DNA of 64,000 bases from Atriophallophorus winterbourni (GCA_013407085.1 JACCGJ010008214.1:99193-163192); one strand, 5' to 3'; shown: positions 1 to 11,449, counted from the first letter of the stretch. A program made the numbers and translations. Notes: generated by a model not told the origin, from the sequence alone.

Positions 1-85
1 GTGATGCTGTGTCTAGAATCACAATCGATTGGAGCAATCAGCATGCAATTGAAATCGCGCGTCCATGGCACGCTTGTGCTGAGAG

Positions 86-270
86 TGTAGTGGACTTACC
101 ACTACAATAATGTCCCCAAGAATGTTGGAGAAAAGGCACAGGAGATGAAAGGTTTATCGCGGTAGCCAAAAGGGTGCACGAAGGTACATGGTAGCAATCA
201 TGGAACACAAATCAACGGAAAGTGTATTATCAAGGTCAATTGTTATGTACAGTAAAACAATGTTGTTACA
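86..270 (-). repeat. 3' LTR of the gypsy-type element
   Basis: The 185 bp repeat begins TGTAGTGG and ends GTTGTTACA on the plus strand, so it has TG...CA ends in both directions. It matches 1906-2091 over its full length with scattered substitutions. It lies next to the polypurine tract, so it is the downstream LTR of a minus-strand element. Confidence 0.8.
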
Positions 271-795
271 CAGTCCCCTTCCAAGAAGTCTGGTCAGAGG
301 AGACTTCTGATCAGGAATTGACAATTGAACTGGCCAAGCGGTATCAGGTCGTTCCAGTCTGGAACATAGTCTCTCAGCAACCAGTAACTTCGAAGTCAGC
401 CAAGGCACTTGATCTTCATGGGTCGATTGTCGGTGGTGACCAGGGTAGGATACACGAAAAACCGATCAGTACTAAGCCGAATCACGTCTCACATGGAGTG
501 AACTTGCTGCCGGAGCTGAATCACATGGGGTGAACGAGCGGCTAGCGGGAATCGCCCGTCTGACATGGTCTTAGTATGAACCCAGTAGGAGCAGATGTAG
601 GCACATCCGTAGGCTTGACAAAGAAGAACCAGAAGCTTCGAAAACATAGTCCGTGCCGAAGTTCCTGCAACCCCAGGGTCGATGGCCAACAGCCACGCCT
701 GAAAAATGCTGAGTGGCGTGTCGTCGGGCTGGTAAAGACCTTGTCTGTTAAGTTTCGTGTTGGGCGGCGTGTGCTCATCGTTGGGGCTACAGGGA

Positions 796-982
796 GGATG
801 GCGACAGGCGTCGGCGATCCGGAAGGGTGGCGCGTGCCACGATTTTCACAGCGGAGGTACATGCGTACGGGGGGATACACGAAGGATGCGTGTATTCCAG
901 GTTACCGGATAGGATGGTGACAAGCGTCGGTGATCCGGGTGGCGCGTGCCACGTTTTCCAAAGCTGGTGGTGCATGTGTACC
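796..982. repeat. Imperfect direct repeat inside the LTR element
   Basis: Bases 796-866 and 911-982 are two copies of about 71 bp, sharing for example gtggcgcgtgccacg, with a few substitutions and short gaps. They lie in the non-coding internal part of the LTR element. Confidence 0.7.
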
Positions 983-1234
983 TGAGAAGTGAAAACAAAA
1001 ATCTCTCCGGTGGATGGGTTTATGGCCACGACCGAGTTATAGTGAAGAGGTACAAAAGGCATGCACGGGATATACCAAGCGATAATAACGTGTTAAATAC
1101 CCTGCTGCATAATTGGCAAATGTGCCGTTCCGGACACTACTCACTGTGGAGAGGGCGGATTGCGGCTAAATACTTTATGTACGCGTGGTTACTATCAAAT
1201 ATGGTGGGGTTGCCATTAAAGTTTCATGCTGCAC

Positions 1235-1626
1235 GTACCCACTGGCTTTTGGCCATACAACTTTTTTCGTAACAAACGTAAGGCAAGCACGAATGCCAGA
1301 ATGGAAAAGATAGCGTATGGGGTGACTAATGCGCTGTCTAAAAGCAGACAGGGTAAGCAGTCGGAAAGCGCTTTGCGACAGGCCGCAAAGAATAGTGCCC
1401 AAGCCATCGGGCAAGGGGAGAGGTCTGATGAAAGAATAGGCGTCCCAAAGCTATTCGATGTCGGCATCTGTAGTTTACACTGCAGCGATTTGCTCAGGTC
1501 GAGGGAGAGTGGCCAGTTTATCACACACGTTGTAGAGATAGGAATTGTGGCACCTAAGATATATCGTATGTCAGTCGTAAAATGACTGACAAAATCCTGG
1601 TGCGTAGTCTTTCTAGGAGAGTACCT
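1235..1626 (-). pseudogene. gypsy pol remnant: RNase H tail and integrase N-terminus
   Basis: Two minus-strand frames carry neighbouring parts of a Ty3/gypsy polyprotein. 1558-1626 reads SPRKTTHQDFVSHFTTDI, the end of RNase H. 1235-1324 reads FHSGIRACLTFVTKKVVWP, which corresponds to the histidine-rich start of integrase (SHPGIRA...FVWP). The link between them is out of frame and the following metal-binding cysteines are not seen, so this is a dead fragment. The minus-strand open frame 1216-1716 overlaps it. Plus-strand frames over the same bases are shadows. Confidence 0.6.
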
Positions 1627-1884
1627 ACCCGACGATCTGTTGATTGATGCAGTAAACAAAGTAAACTGTCTGCCCTGTAGACTGTGTTCTAACCAGACTT
1701 GTGAATTGATCAACAAGTGTAGTTATGTGATGCATATGACGTTTTGATGAAAAACAAGTTAAAGGAGATAAAAAATTATCCTGAAATAACTCCGATGTAA
1801 ATCGTGAAAAAAACGTACCAGAAAAAATCTCGATTTGTGCGTGGATATTGGGCGTACCAATTGTAGTACACGAAGGATACGTGC

Positions 1885-1902
1885 ATCACGTCGGGCTCAC
1901 CA
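1885..1902 (-). promoter_or_regulatory. tRNA-Trp primer-binding site
   Basis: Minus-strand TGGTGAGCCCGACGTGAT differs at one base from the complement of the tRNA-Trp 3' end (TGGTGACCCCGACGTGAT). The position just inside the LTR is where minus-strand DNA synthesis is primed in LTR retrotransposons. Confidence 0.75.
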
Positions 1903-1905
1903 ATT

Positions 1906-2091
1906 TGTAGTGGAACTGACCACTACAATAATGTCCCCAACAATGTTGGAGAAAAGGCACAGGAGATGAAACGTTGATCGCGGTATCCAAAAGGGGGCAC
2001 GAAGGTACATGGTAGCAATCACGGAACACGAATCAACGGAAAGTGTGTTAGCAAGGTCAATTGATATGCACAGTAAAACAATGTTGTTACA
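1906..2091 (-). repeat. 5' LTR of the gypsy-type element
   Basis: Second copy of the 185 bp LTR. On the minus strand it is followed after a few bases by the tRNA-Trp-like primer-binding site (1902-1885), which fixes it as the 5' LTR. A third, diverged copy stands alone at 41418-41576. Confidence 0.8.
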
Positions 2092-2935
2092 AGAATAGCA
2101 TTGAAGTCCGTACCATAATGACACTCTTGGAAAACTCCGTTGCAGTGTTCCGTTTGTGAAATGATCCTCCACGCGTTGTACCTTGTGTGAATAAAGTGCA
2201 TGAATCGGAAACAGCGTCTGGTCCTGTTCTTGAGGATACCGCTTCTATCTTAACAAACTTTCTCGTGGATTGACCCGCTGGTACCCTCGTATACCTACCT
2301 AATAAATATTTTCCACTACCCAAACCTTGGTTGACGTGTATAGATCCTGTTCATATTGCCCTGAAAATTTCATGATCACAGTACCATTTGTCAACAGAAT
2401 AAATGCTGATTTATATTGGAAAAAAATTAATGTCACATACTAACGCGTCCTTCATGAATTATTCCAACTAAATACATAATAGGCTACTGGTGCAAACGAA
2501 ATAATTCTGCTGTTATGAAAATGTGAACACTTTGTAAACGAATCATTCGCATTATGGTTTAATAAAACACAAATAAATATTGTGCCTCTTACAGATGAGA
2601 AGTATGGAATAATTACTCCAAATTACAAAGGATGATAACGTTCCGATTTAATTTTTCGTCCTGTACACATAATATAGACAGCGTAGACAGCGCTTTCGTA
2701 GTAGAATAAACCTGATTTATAGATAAGCTTTTGAAAGCGCTTCAGCGTTCGTTACTTTGTCCGTCCACGATATGTTCAACATACTGCGAAACCTCCCTAA
2801 ATGGAAACGATTCAGCCATCGATCGAGTCTAGCGAGGATAATACAGTTTTCACTACCATAAAATCAACCGTTTAGTACGCACGCGTTGTACACCATAATA
2901 CTTCTCTCCAACATTTAGTTGCTATTGCGCCAGAC
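2092..2935. other. Intergenic, nothing recognised
   Basis: AT-rich sequence between the LTR element and a LINE fragment. No long open frame, no recognisable domain and no repeat shared with the rest of the window was seen. Confidence 0.5.
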
Positions 2936-3400
2936 ACTATTCAATTCAATTCAATTTAATTCAATTTTAATTGTCTAAAAAGCATATAGCTTTCAAAAAC
3001 AGAATAATATGGCAACAACGAATAATATAACAAACAAAAATGGGATTAGGTTGCTTACTGAGCAGTACAAGAATCAATTAAAAATCCAAAGTGCAGAAAT
3101 AGTTTTCGATTAGTGGGATAACAAATGTAGATGCATGGTGTAAAGCTGTATAGTTTTCTTCGATGCACGGGTTTAGGGTCAAAAAGGCATCAAGGCTTCT
3201 CTTGAAAATCTGCTGATTTGGTGAGTTTACAACATAATCTGGCAGATTGTTCCAAGTAGAACAAACTCGCACGGCAATATAATGTCGTCTGCAGTTGATT
3301 CTCGAGTGATGGACAGTTAGAGTAAATGTGTCAGCTTTTGTATTATGCGAGCTCGTAGATTCAATTGATTTGGTGATTGAATCCCTACCATACTTTCCAG
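2936..3400 (-). mobile_element. 5'-truncated CR1-like LINE 3' end
   Basis: The minus-strand frame 3078-3272 reads RVCSTWNNLPDYVV followed by an IFKRSLDAFL stretch. This is the typical end of CR1/jockey-type ORF2 (R.WN.LP..V...S...FK..LD). Further along the minus strand, at 2936-2975, is an ATTGAA-type short-repeat tail, as expected at a LINE 3' terminus. Only the last part of the element is present. Confidence 0.7.
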
Positions 3401-3522
3401 ATACCCTTAAACAAGATTTTATTTATATTCACTTTTTTTCGCGCCCGGTTTGAATTTTGTTTCCATGCTGCTAAATTTTTCGAAATTCATTAAATTTCTG
3501 ATTCATTGATTACATTAGCAAA

Positions 3523-4683
3523 ATGATTCAAAATTCTTGTCTTTGCCTTTACTCTAGCTGCAACAAGAAGGTTTCCAAAGGTATAGAGTGCGACGTGTGC
3601 CTGCGTTGGGCTCATCCCAAATGCTGTGGACTGTCGTCAGCACAATTTAAGGTTTATGCGGCCAATCGATGGCTTACATGGCTATGTGCTGACTGCATGA
3701 AGTCCGTGGAAACTTTGGTTGAGGAACGTAAGCGTCTTGAGGAACGTAAGCGTTCTCCTCCTCGTCCATCTCCGAAACCCAAAACGTTTGCCGAAGTAGC
3801 TAGGTCAGGGGTCCCGTCTACCTCCAGCCAGCATACCACTCCTTTGAGAACACAGAAGGCGAAATCATCGCCATCTTCCTGTCCCCCAAAGGCTCCATGG
3901 AAAAAAGTTAAAGAAAATAGGGGTGTTCACATCAGCCCGACTAAGGACGTTCGCGCTCTAGCTCGGGAAGTCCACCATTTAGGAAAAGTGGTTGCTGAGC
4001 TGCAAGCCAGGAACCAAGTTAGCTCAACACGAACTAAAAATGTCCTGATTTTAACGCAGGTTGAGCCTTTTATCCGAGAATCAAAGGCTCGTAAGGAAAG
4101 CGATCGGAGAAAGGTTATCGACCTACTCCGTGCTTCAGGCATGCGACCTAATACTCCGCTGAAGCGAGTTCACAGGGTCGGGAAATGGAGGGGTGGCCCA
4201 AACGACGCATCTACCAGATCGCCGCGGCCAATTGTAGTCGAATTCACAAAGCAATGTGATCGCGACTACTTCCTCTCGAAAGCAGAGAAGCTTACCTGCG
4301 TCGAGGGAAAATGCGTCGTACAACCTGACACCCCGGCACACCTGAAAACTTCTAGCCCAATTAGAGCTAGAAAGTCTAAGTTAGCAGTAACTCGTAGCTC
4401 ACCAAACTCGCTCCAGAGTCGAAGCTTAGAAAATGACAAAAGTGTGGCGATAACGCTAACACAGGAGAATTTTACTCCAACATTGAAGTGCGCCACTGTC
4501 GTGCTTCGTCCTTTAGAGGACGAATCTTGGATGAGTTGTAGTGACTCAGACCATGAAGATGGAACTAGATGCCAAGAGTTGTCGTCTGCTTCAAAAACGA
4601 ATGCTGTATCTCTTGATGAAATTCAGCCTTCAAAAAACGCGAAGCAGCCTCGGGCATTACGCCCGAGGACAAAGAGCTCTTAG
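3523..4683 (+). CDS. LINE ORF1 protein with PHD-like zinc finger
   Basis: Intact 386-residue frame starting MIQNSCLCLY. Residues about 7-60 carry a Cys/His pattern (C-N-KK...GIECDVC..WAHPKCCGL...WLCADC) resembling a PHD finger, as in ORF1 of CR1-like elements. A basic, Pro/Ser-rich linker follows. Around residues 155-270 is a segment (VLILTQVEPF...RVHRVGKWRG...FTKQCDRDYFLSKAEKL) like the RNA-binding part of LINE ORF1. The C-terminal third is acidic and low in complexity. The related element at 36951 has the same finger and the same VHRVGKW-type block (VNRVGRWK). It probably packages element RNA; that is inferred from the family. Confidence 0.7.
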   Translation: MIQNSCLCLYSSCNKKVSKGIECDVCLRWAHPKCCGLSSAQFKVYAANRWLTWLCADCMKSVETLVEERKRLEERKRSPPRPSPKPKTFAEVARSGVPSTSSQHTTPLRTQKAKSSPSSCPPKAPWKKVKENRGVHISPTKDVRALAREVHHLGKVVAELQARNQVSSTRTKNVLILTQVEPFIRESKARKESDRRKVIDLLRASGMRPNTPLKRVHRVGKWRGGPNDASTRSPRPIVVEFTKQCDRDYFLSKAEKLTCVEGKCVVQPDTPAHLKTSSPIRARKSKLAVTRSSPNSLQSRSLENDKSVAITLTQENFTPTLKCATVVLRPLEDESWMSCSDSDHEDGTRCQELSSASKTNAVSLDEIQPSKNAKQPRALRPRTKSS

Positions 4684-5400
4684 GTAGCCCTAACACCGGG
4701 AGTCTGGCCCCACACGATAGTGCTCTTCTGTTCTATACAAACGCTTGTAGCATTAGAAATAAATGGGCTGAACTCCTCTGTAGAGTTGACGACACCCACT
4801 GCAAAATTGTGGGTGTCACGGAATCATGGTTGTCTCATGATGACCACATACCAGCTTTAATCGCGGATAGGTTTAGCGCCGTAAGAAGCGATCGACCCCT
4901 GGGTAAGCTAGCTGGAGGGGCGTTGCTCCTTATTGATAACGCTATTCCCTTCGAGAAAAGTATTTCTTTTTCTACAACGAATGTGCAGATAATATCTGCC
5001 TTGCTCATACATGGATGCACGCGTATAGTTGTAAGCTGCATCTACCGTAGTCCGAGCACTAGTTTGGAAGAAGATGCTCTTTTGCAAATTCAGCTCTCGT
5101 CTCTTTTAGCCGTATCACCACGTGTTGTAATCTTCGGCGATTTTAATCTCCCCGAAATAAACTGGGAGTACCAAACCTCGCATGCCCCAGGAGTCGCGAA
5201 CGATTTTCTGGACTGGTTACACTCCCATGCACTTTACCAACACGTAAACGAACCAACTAGATTCCGCGAGGGTCAGTCTCCGTCTATTTTTGACCTAGTT
5301 ATTTCAACTTCTGAAAGCGGTATACAAAATTTGGTCTTACTGCCACCACTAGGAAAGAGCGACCACGTGAGAATATATTGGCCAGCCTGGCTTACAACAA
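4683..5400 (+). pseudogene. LINE ORF2 endonuclease domain (truncated)
   Basis: Frame overlapping the stop of ORF1 by one base. It reads YTNACSIRNKWAEL, GVTESWLS, CIYRSPS, VIFGDFNLPEINWE and LLPPLGKSDH. These are the successive motifs of the apurinic-like endonuclease that nicks target DNA in LINEs: N, E of TESWL, DFN and SDH. After SDHV the frame leaves the family and ends at 5435. About 100 or more residues that normally join EN to RT are missing, and the RT is in another frame, so this copy cannot make a full ORF2. Confidence 0.75.
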
Positions 5401-6856
5401 GTCGGCTGGGCCCGATAGCATCCATCCACGAATGATCAGACTGCTAGCGCCTATGTTAGATGTGCCGATCACAGAACTTTTCACATCATCCCTCAGTCAG
5501 GGCACCCTTCCTTTGGACTGGAGAACAGCCGTTGTAGTACCTATCCATAAGGGAGGAGCTTCCTCGGCGGTCAATAATTACCGCCCGGTTAGCCTCACTA
5601 GTGTACTATGTAAGTTTATGGAAAGATTGATCCGCGATAAAATATGTGGATATCTAACCAAACACTCTCTTTTGAGTGGCGCACAGCACGGCTTCTTAAA
5701 AGGTAGGTCATGTCTGACAAATTTGTTGAGCTTTCTTAACGAGGTTACTAAGAGGATGGATGATGGTATAGCTGTAGAAGTCTTCTATCTCGACTTTAGT
5801 AAGGCTTTCGATTCAGTCAACCATAGGCTCTTGCTTCTCAAACTCTCAGCCATAGGAGTATCAGGGAACCTTCTGGGCTGGATTCGAGCATTCCTTAGCG
5901 ACCGTTCCTTTACTGTCAGGGTAGATGATACTTACTCCGCAAGTGCGCATGTAACGAGTGGGGTTCCCCAGGGCTCAGTCTTGGGGCCGTTGCTGTTCCT
6001 CATCTTCATTGATGATCTAGCCAACCAACTGCGCTCACCCTGTTATATGTTTGCTGACGACGTTAAAATTGTCGGTAGGTCGGATAACTCCGATCTGATA
6101 AGTGATGTGGAAGCTGTAACAGCATGGGCGGGTAAGTGGGACCTTCCCCTTAACCTAGATAAGAGTCACTTGCTCTCTACACTAGCAGGCAACATGATTG
6201 TGTCTACGCCCTCAGCTCACACGGAGTTCCGTAGGGTAAAGTCTACTAAGGACCTAGGAATCGTAGTCTCCGCAAACTTTAAGTGGGCTGACCAATGTGC
6301 TGCTGCAGCTCAAAGGGCCAGGAGGGAACTCTTTCGACTACGTTCAGCCCTCACTTGCAGAAAAGCTGAGGTGCTATTGCCCCTTTACAAGGCAATAGTA
6401 AGGCCACATTTAGAATACTGTATCCAGGCTTGGAAGCCGTATTACCAGAAGGATATAGTGCAGCTAGAAAAGGTACAGAAGCTGGCCACTCGCATGATCG
6501 AGGGGTTAGCACACACCAATTATGAAAATCGTCTATTAGCACTAGGACTTTTCTCACTTAGGAGGAGGCAACTTAGGGGGGATCTTATAGAGACCTTTAA
6601 GGTTGTCAAAGGACTAAGTTGTTTAGAATTCGATGACTTCTTTCGGTTCTCTCCTTTGGTTGGTACACGAGGGCACAGTTTTAAGCTAAGTAAACAGCAC
6701 ACCAGGCTCGAATCCAGAACGCACTTCTTTAGCATCCGTATAGTGAACGCGTGGAACTCACTTCCCGCAGAACTAATCTTGGCAACTTCAGTAATTGCGT
6801 TCAAACATGGGCTGGACGAACGGTGGCAGGAGCTCTTCCCGGAGCATTACCCTTAA
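5378..6856 (+). pseudogene. LINE ORF2 reverse transcriptase
   Basis: Long open frame of 492 residues. RT motifs are intact: SAGPDSIHP (residues 9-17), NNYRPVSL (66-73), motif A FYLDFSKAFDSV (136-147), motif B SGVPQGSVLGPLLF (194-207) and catalytic motif C MFADDV (224-229). The C-terminal LINE domain includes LEYCIQAW and RIVNAWNSLPAEL. The start given is arbitrary, because the true start was in the deleted EN-RT linker. The clean RT suggests a young insertion disabled by one deletion. Confidence 0.8.
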
Positions 6857-6959
6857 GACTAAATCCCTCATTTTTATGATCAAAAAAACACAAAAATATT
6901 CGAAAAACGTTTTGAAACACAAAAAAGAGTTTCTTTTTCATTTTTTTCGCATTTGTGGA

Positions 6960-7620
6960 AATAAACTGCTGTCCATCGTTTTTCATTCGATTGGACATGC
7001 AACATGCATAACTCTCTCACCTTTCGGTGATGAGACATCTCCCATCTTCCATTCACAGTTACACACGCCTGTGTTACTTACGAATCAATCCTGGTAGTGG
7101 TGGGTGTTTTCAAGCACACCTCCGAAAGAATCTGGACACTCGTTTCGACTTGGTCGACTATCGCCCTGTGATACTGATACTGATACTGATACTGAACGTA
7201 TGAAACATACGAACTGTATACTCAATATTGAATTGTCGGGTGCCAACCGCATAACGACGAAAAAAATCTAAACACGTGTTTGGCTTTGAGCCACCTTCAG
7301 CCATGTACAACTCAAACTTGAACTCGAAATTGACTGTACTTTGAATCAACCTTTTACAGGATTACTTGAAGGCCATAGTTTTAACACTTGGTATTTGAAT
7401 ATGCTTTATTTGACCGCGGCATTTGAAATGTCCATTTATTTTTAGATTCGTCTTTCAGTAACTGCAGTTTTATAAAAGATATACTGTTTGTTTTTTATAT
7501 ATAAAATACTTTCATTAAGCCAAATATGTCTCTGATGCCATATTTTTTTATTTCCGATCAAAACAACAATCGTTTATTGCAGTATAATAACGTCTTTTTT
7601 CTTCTTTATAGACGACAGGC
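6960..7620. other. Intergenic with a short tandem repeat
   Basis: AT-rich sequence without a recognised gene. A (GATACT)n microsatellite of about four units lies at 7168-7194. Such tails can mark the 3' end of a retroposon, but no coding LINE sequence was recognised next to it. Confidence 0.5.
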
Positions 7621-9165
7621 CCTTGTCAGCCGCATCTCTTTCTATCAGAAATATAGTCCAGGAGAACCTAATTTAATGAAATCCTGTCCAGTGTTGTAAG
7701 CTTTGCCGTGATTACAGGCTGTACCCTATCCAGTAGTTGCTTGAATTTGTTTTCAGATCTTGCTGAAATAACCTCTTCCTGAAGCGCATTACACAGGTTA
7801 ACAATTCTAGTTGGGAGCGTGAATCCCTGTACTAGGCGTAGTGTCCTTAGCTTCTGAAGCTTAAGAGCACGCTATCGGGTTCTTGAGTCCGCCACGAGAG
7901 ATAAAAATCGCGCAGCTCTTCACCATAATCTCCCAGTAATATGCGACGAGTTACCAGCAGGTCGTAGCGCACACGCCGAATACTGAGCGACATGAGCATG
8001 AGGTGTTGAACTCTCTCCACATAAGGAATTGTTTTCAATCCTTGTACTCTTTTCATCGCCCGCCTTTGCATGTTTTCCAACTGGTCACGTTCTCCCTTAG
8101 TTTATGGATAGGTAGCTGGTAAACCATATTCCAAAACTGGTGTCACGTTTGTGGAAGAAAGAATGCGAAACATTTGTGGAGTAGTCGCCGAAAACGACCG
8201 ACTAATAGCCCACCGTGCGCGGTTTGCAGCAGCAGCTTTTCTGTTTGTATCCTCCATGGATATAAGCGACCGAGCCACAATTGTACCCAGGTCACGTTCA
8301 ATATCAACCCACTTCAACTGATGATTTCAGAGAAAGTACGCACCTTCAGGCGTGCTTGGTCCCAAAAGCATAGCGCATTTCTGTCGGTTTACTGGAAGCT
8401 GCTATTTTGCCGTCCAATCAAGCAACTGTAATCTCGGCAAAAGAGCTTACTGTACCCCGAACTTTCTGATCATCCGCAAAAAGTAGACAAATTAGATTGA
8501 ATAAGTCCGGGAGGTCATTAACATACACTTTAAAAAGTACCGGGCCGAGAACAAATCCTTGCGGAACCCCGGATGTTGGATGTATAGTCTGCGATTTAAC
8601 TCCGTTAACCTCGACGTGTGTAAAACGGTCAATAAGGAAGTCTTCAATCCAAGTTAGAACATGTCCCTTTACACCACGAGCACGGAGCTTGAGCGATAGA
8701 CTTGGAAATGGAACACGGTCAAAATATTAACTGTAGTCAATAAAGGCAGTGACTACCAGGTGGCCCAGATCAAGTTCAGCACACCAGTGCTCGCGAGCAG
8801 TGATGAGATTGGATACGCATGATCGTCTGCGTAAAACCATGCTGAGCAGATGTTAGCGGGATATTATGCACAGTTGTTCAGATACGATAATATTGAAGGC
8901 CTCATAGCCAGCCTGAATCTCGTCAGGACCACATCATAGTTGATCCCCTGTGGTTTTTGAATATGAAGAACGCTGACACCTTGTACATTTCCAGGTTAAT
9001 TTGTGCGCATTTCACGTGTTCCCACTTGTCGCATACGTCACACTGTAGGGCTTGATCAGATGATAACACAATTTCGGTGCATTTGACGCATTTATCTGAA
9101 AAGGACATATTGATAGATGCGGATGTAGTTAATTTCGAAGTTTTGCGAATCATTTAAGCGAAAAT
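7620..9165 (-). mobile_element. CR1-like LINE remnant with ORF1 joined to RT
   Basis: Read on the minus strand, 9153-8975 is the start of an ORF1 with a zinc-finger pattern (CVKCTEI...ALQCDVCDKWEHVKCAQI). It then passes straight into the RT start (about 8923: CGPDEI...) and the RT body: SGVPQGFVLGPVLF near 8550 and LFADDQKV near 8470. The C-terminal domain is at 8317-7847 (VTPVLEYGLPAT, RRAMKRVQGL). The rest of ORF1, the endonuclease and RT motifs 1-2 are absent. Stops and frameshifts are frequent. The RT part is closely related to the copy at 11450-12345. Confidence 0.75.
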
Positions 9166-9840
9166 AAATAGATTTAAGCAAAATAAATCTCTAACGGTAG
9201 ACGTGCGTGAAGAATTCGTATCGCGCGCGCGTCGTTTAGCTTCGTCCACCAAACGAGTTTCAGTTCTGTCTTTTTTCTCATTTTAGGTAGGTGCACTTGT
9301 TGCGAATAACTTTGTAAGTTACATAGTCATCGGTGCATCCACTAGAACAAAACTTCCGCCGTAACCGCTTTCTTTCCTTCATATATTTACGAATAACGTT
9401 ATCAAACCACGGCGGCCCCTTAACGGGGGATCTTCCATTCATCAATGGGGCATGATTTTCAAGCGATCTGATTTTACCCAAAAAGTCTAACCAACAGGTA
9501 TCAACATTCGTAGATGGAGGGAGTGACCAATCAATCGAGTCTGCAGACGTGATTAGACTCTTTGTGTTTAATTTCCAGTAGTTTCTCCGGGCAAGCGTAC
9601 GTATTCTCGGTTAAAGACCTCGATTCCAAACGAACCATAAAGAACAGTGATCGCTGCAACCAATAGGGGTCTCAATCGACAGATTCGTAGCATCGGAAAA
9701 TCTGGGTGTGACCACAAAATCCAATATCGACGGATATTTTCCGACACATATCCTCGTAGGTTCGTTTACATTTTCCTACAAAATCGTATCTAGAAATTCT
9801 TGTTGGAACGGTTCATCCCTCTAAACTAAATTCATCCAGT

Positions 9841-10299
9841 TTATATCGGAGCATTTAGATCTCCATTGATACAATACCTTTTGATTTCATAACAACGCAG
9901 GAACGTAAGCACCAGGTGAGCGATAAATGACCCAAGTGATGCAGCCCCAGAGCTAGACTTCAGCTTACACCAGATGTTTTCGGCATTTCCAGCATCATGT
10001 TGAAACCTTTCCAATACTTCCACAATCAGGTGCTCTTTAAAGTATACGGCAACGCCACCGGTATATCTCGAAGCTACTCTGTCACTTCTGAAAAGCGTAT
10101 TGTGTGGTTGCGCGTACTCCATATCATGTATGTCAATTGTTAACCACGATTCAGTAACAGCAATTATATCTGGCTTTCGCCGACAGACAATTCCATTAAC
10201 CTCGTCAAGTTTATTGCGTTGACTCCTCGCATTAACAAGCAAGACTTGAAATCTCTGCACAGAAGTTTTAACTGGGATATGATTGACAGCGGCTTCCAA
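9841..10299 (-). pseudogene. LINE endonuclease fragment
   Basis: Open frame with LLVNARSQRNKLDEV (the N motif at the start of LINE endonucleases), IIAVTESWLT (catalytic Glu) and a degraded INGDLN in place of the GDFN motif. The C-terminal SDH motif is not present in this frame. Confidence 0.65.
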
Positions 10300-10628
10300 C
10301 GAATGTGTGGCCTCCTCACTATCCGAAAATCCACAATATAGAGATCTACCTCACCCCCTTCTCCACGTGCTCGCAATTCTTGGGTGGCAGTTTTCATTTT
10401 AATTCTATCCTCAGGAGACAGGTCACGTAGTATCTTGAACGGCTCTCCCTTGAGGCGATGAACGCGTCTTAGTACCATCTAGACTTACTCATCCGAAGCT
10501 AAAACAATTTTCAGCGTCCGCGGTTTATCCTCCTCCTTCTTCCGGCCAAGTCGGAATGCAGAAATGATGGTAACTCCTTCCTCCTCTTGATTTGATAGCT
10601 TTGAAAAAGTGGATTGTAGGAAAATGCG

Positions 10629-11240
10629 CTATTGCTGTAAACGTATTTCTGCCGTGTCCCCGGTTTGCTCGCGAGCATTCACCATAATAAGGCATCGCTT
10701 TCGAGAATCTAGATGTGTCTCCTTTGAGACTGGAGATCCAAAAACATTTTCAGTAGTTGGCAATTCTTTCACTACATTTAGCTGAGCTTCTATTTTACTC
10801 AATCGCTGTGACAAGACGGCATAATCTGGAACACTAGGTGGACTCTTCGACATCACATCTGCATAAGTTTTATTCCTTCCTGACTGTTGAGCAATCGGTG
10901 TTGAAGGCGAGCAAACGTCGAGTTCATACACGTTCAATGTATCATCGGTACAAATACCATTTTTTAAACTGCTTTTAGTCGAGGAATCGAATGGTACGCA
11001 AGCTTTCTCCACAAATAGGTGGTGTCTGTCCTCAGCTGAGGTTGAGTCAATATTTATGTCTCCTCCATCGAGCACTTTACCGGTTTTAGTAGATGCAGCT
11101 ACGACTTTATTCTGATTAACTTCGTGCATAACACTTGATGGTGGAAGGCATATCTTACATACCGTCCGAATAATATCACGTGATATATTCGGAAGCCACC
11201 GATATGTATCTGGTTTCATTCCTCCGCATCGAATATGCAT
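10629..11240 (-). pseudogene. LINE ORF1 fragment
   Basis: Open frame of 203 residues following a stop codon inside the zinc finger. It begins MHIRCGGMKPDTYRWL, which completes the finger (CKICLP follows), and continues as a polar, Ser/Thr-rich linker with a predicted coiled stretch (LSQRLSKIEAQLNVVKEL). It belongs to the LINE at 9260-11400. Confidence 0.65.
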
Positions 11241-11449
11241 CTATTTGAAACATAGTTCACATTGTACAGCTTTTGCGTTATCCGCAACCTGGTTAGAGCA
11301 TACAAGACAAGAGTCCCCCGAGCAAGCAATGGGGCACCGATTCCCTTGGATCTTCGTTGCAGTATTATCTACTTTTGCAGATTTTCTAGGCATAAACATT
11401 TTGAAATCCAGTGATAATCAAATAAATACAATATCAAAAAATTTGTAAG

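Larger units (their letters stand above)
86..2091 (-). mobile_element. Short Ty3/gypsy-type LTR retrotransposon (CsRn1-like), internally deleted
   Basis: Two direct repeats of about 185 bp (86-270 and 1906-2091) begin TG and end CA. Read on the minus strand, 1902-1885 gives TGGTGAGCCCGACGTGAT next to the 5' LTR. This matches the tRNA-Trp 3'-end primer-binding site except for one base. At the other end a purine run, GGAAGGGGACTG (about 282-271), abuts the 3' LTR as a polypurine tract. Between them are only about 1.6 kb. Recognisable decayed pol pieces are an RNase H tail (SPRKTTHQDFVSHFTTDI, 1558-1626) and an integrase zinc-binding stretch (HSGIRA...VVWP, about 1235-1324). gag, protease, most of RT and the integrase core are missing or unrecognisable. 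tRNA-Trp priming is known for CsRn1-type elements of flukes; assignment to that clade is inference. No clean target-site duplication is visible. Confidence 0.8.
3400..6960 (+). mobile_element. Nearly complete CR1-like non-LTR retrotransposon
   Basis: Contains ORF1 (3523-4683), then an endonuclease frame (about 4683-5400), then a reverse-transcriptase frame (5378-6856) and a short AT-rich 3' end. The order ORF1-EN-RT is that of CR1/jockey-group LINEs. It is the best-kept element in the window, with only one gross defect: the region between EN and RT is deleted and out of frame. The outer limits are approximate because no target-site duplication was found. Confidence 0.8.
9260..11400 (-). mobile_element. 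CR1-like LINE remnant: ORF1, endonuclease, linker
   Basis: Read on the minus strand, 11395-11245 is a Cys-rich ORF1 start (CPIACSGDSCLVCSNQV...VQCELC) with a stop codon where the finger continues. 11240-10629 is the middle of ORF1. 10478-10310 is its RNA-binding-like block (VHRLKGEPFKILRDLSPEDR). 10260-9841 is the endonuclease (LLVNARSQRNKLDEV, IIAVTESWLT, GGVAVYFKE, INGDLN). 9481-9278 is the EN-RT linker (RSPVKGPPWFDNVIRKYMK). The element stops near 9270, just before the neighbouring remnant begins, and has no RT of its own. Confidence 0.75.

Noticed and set aside
1226..1585. Plus-strand 119-residue frame as a gene
   Set aside because: The opposite strand carries gypsy RNase H and integrase pieces in an element whose LTRs and primer site fix the minus orientation, so the plus frame is a shadow.
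81..2096. Target-site duplication of the LTR element
   Set aside because: Flanks are gagag at the left and agaat at the right. They do not match convincingly.
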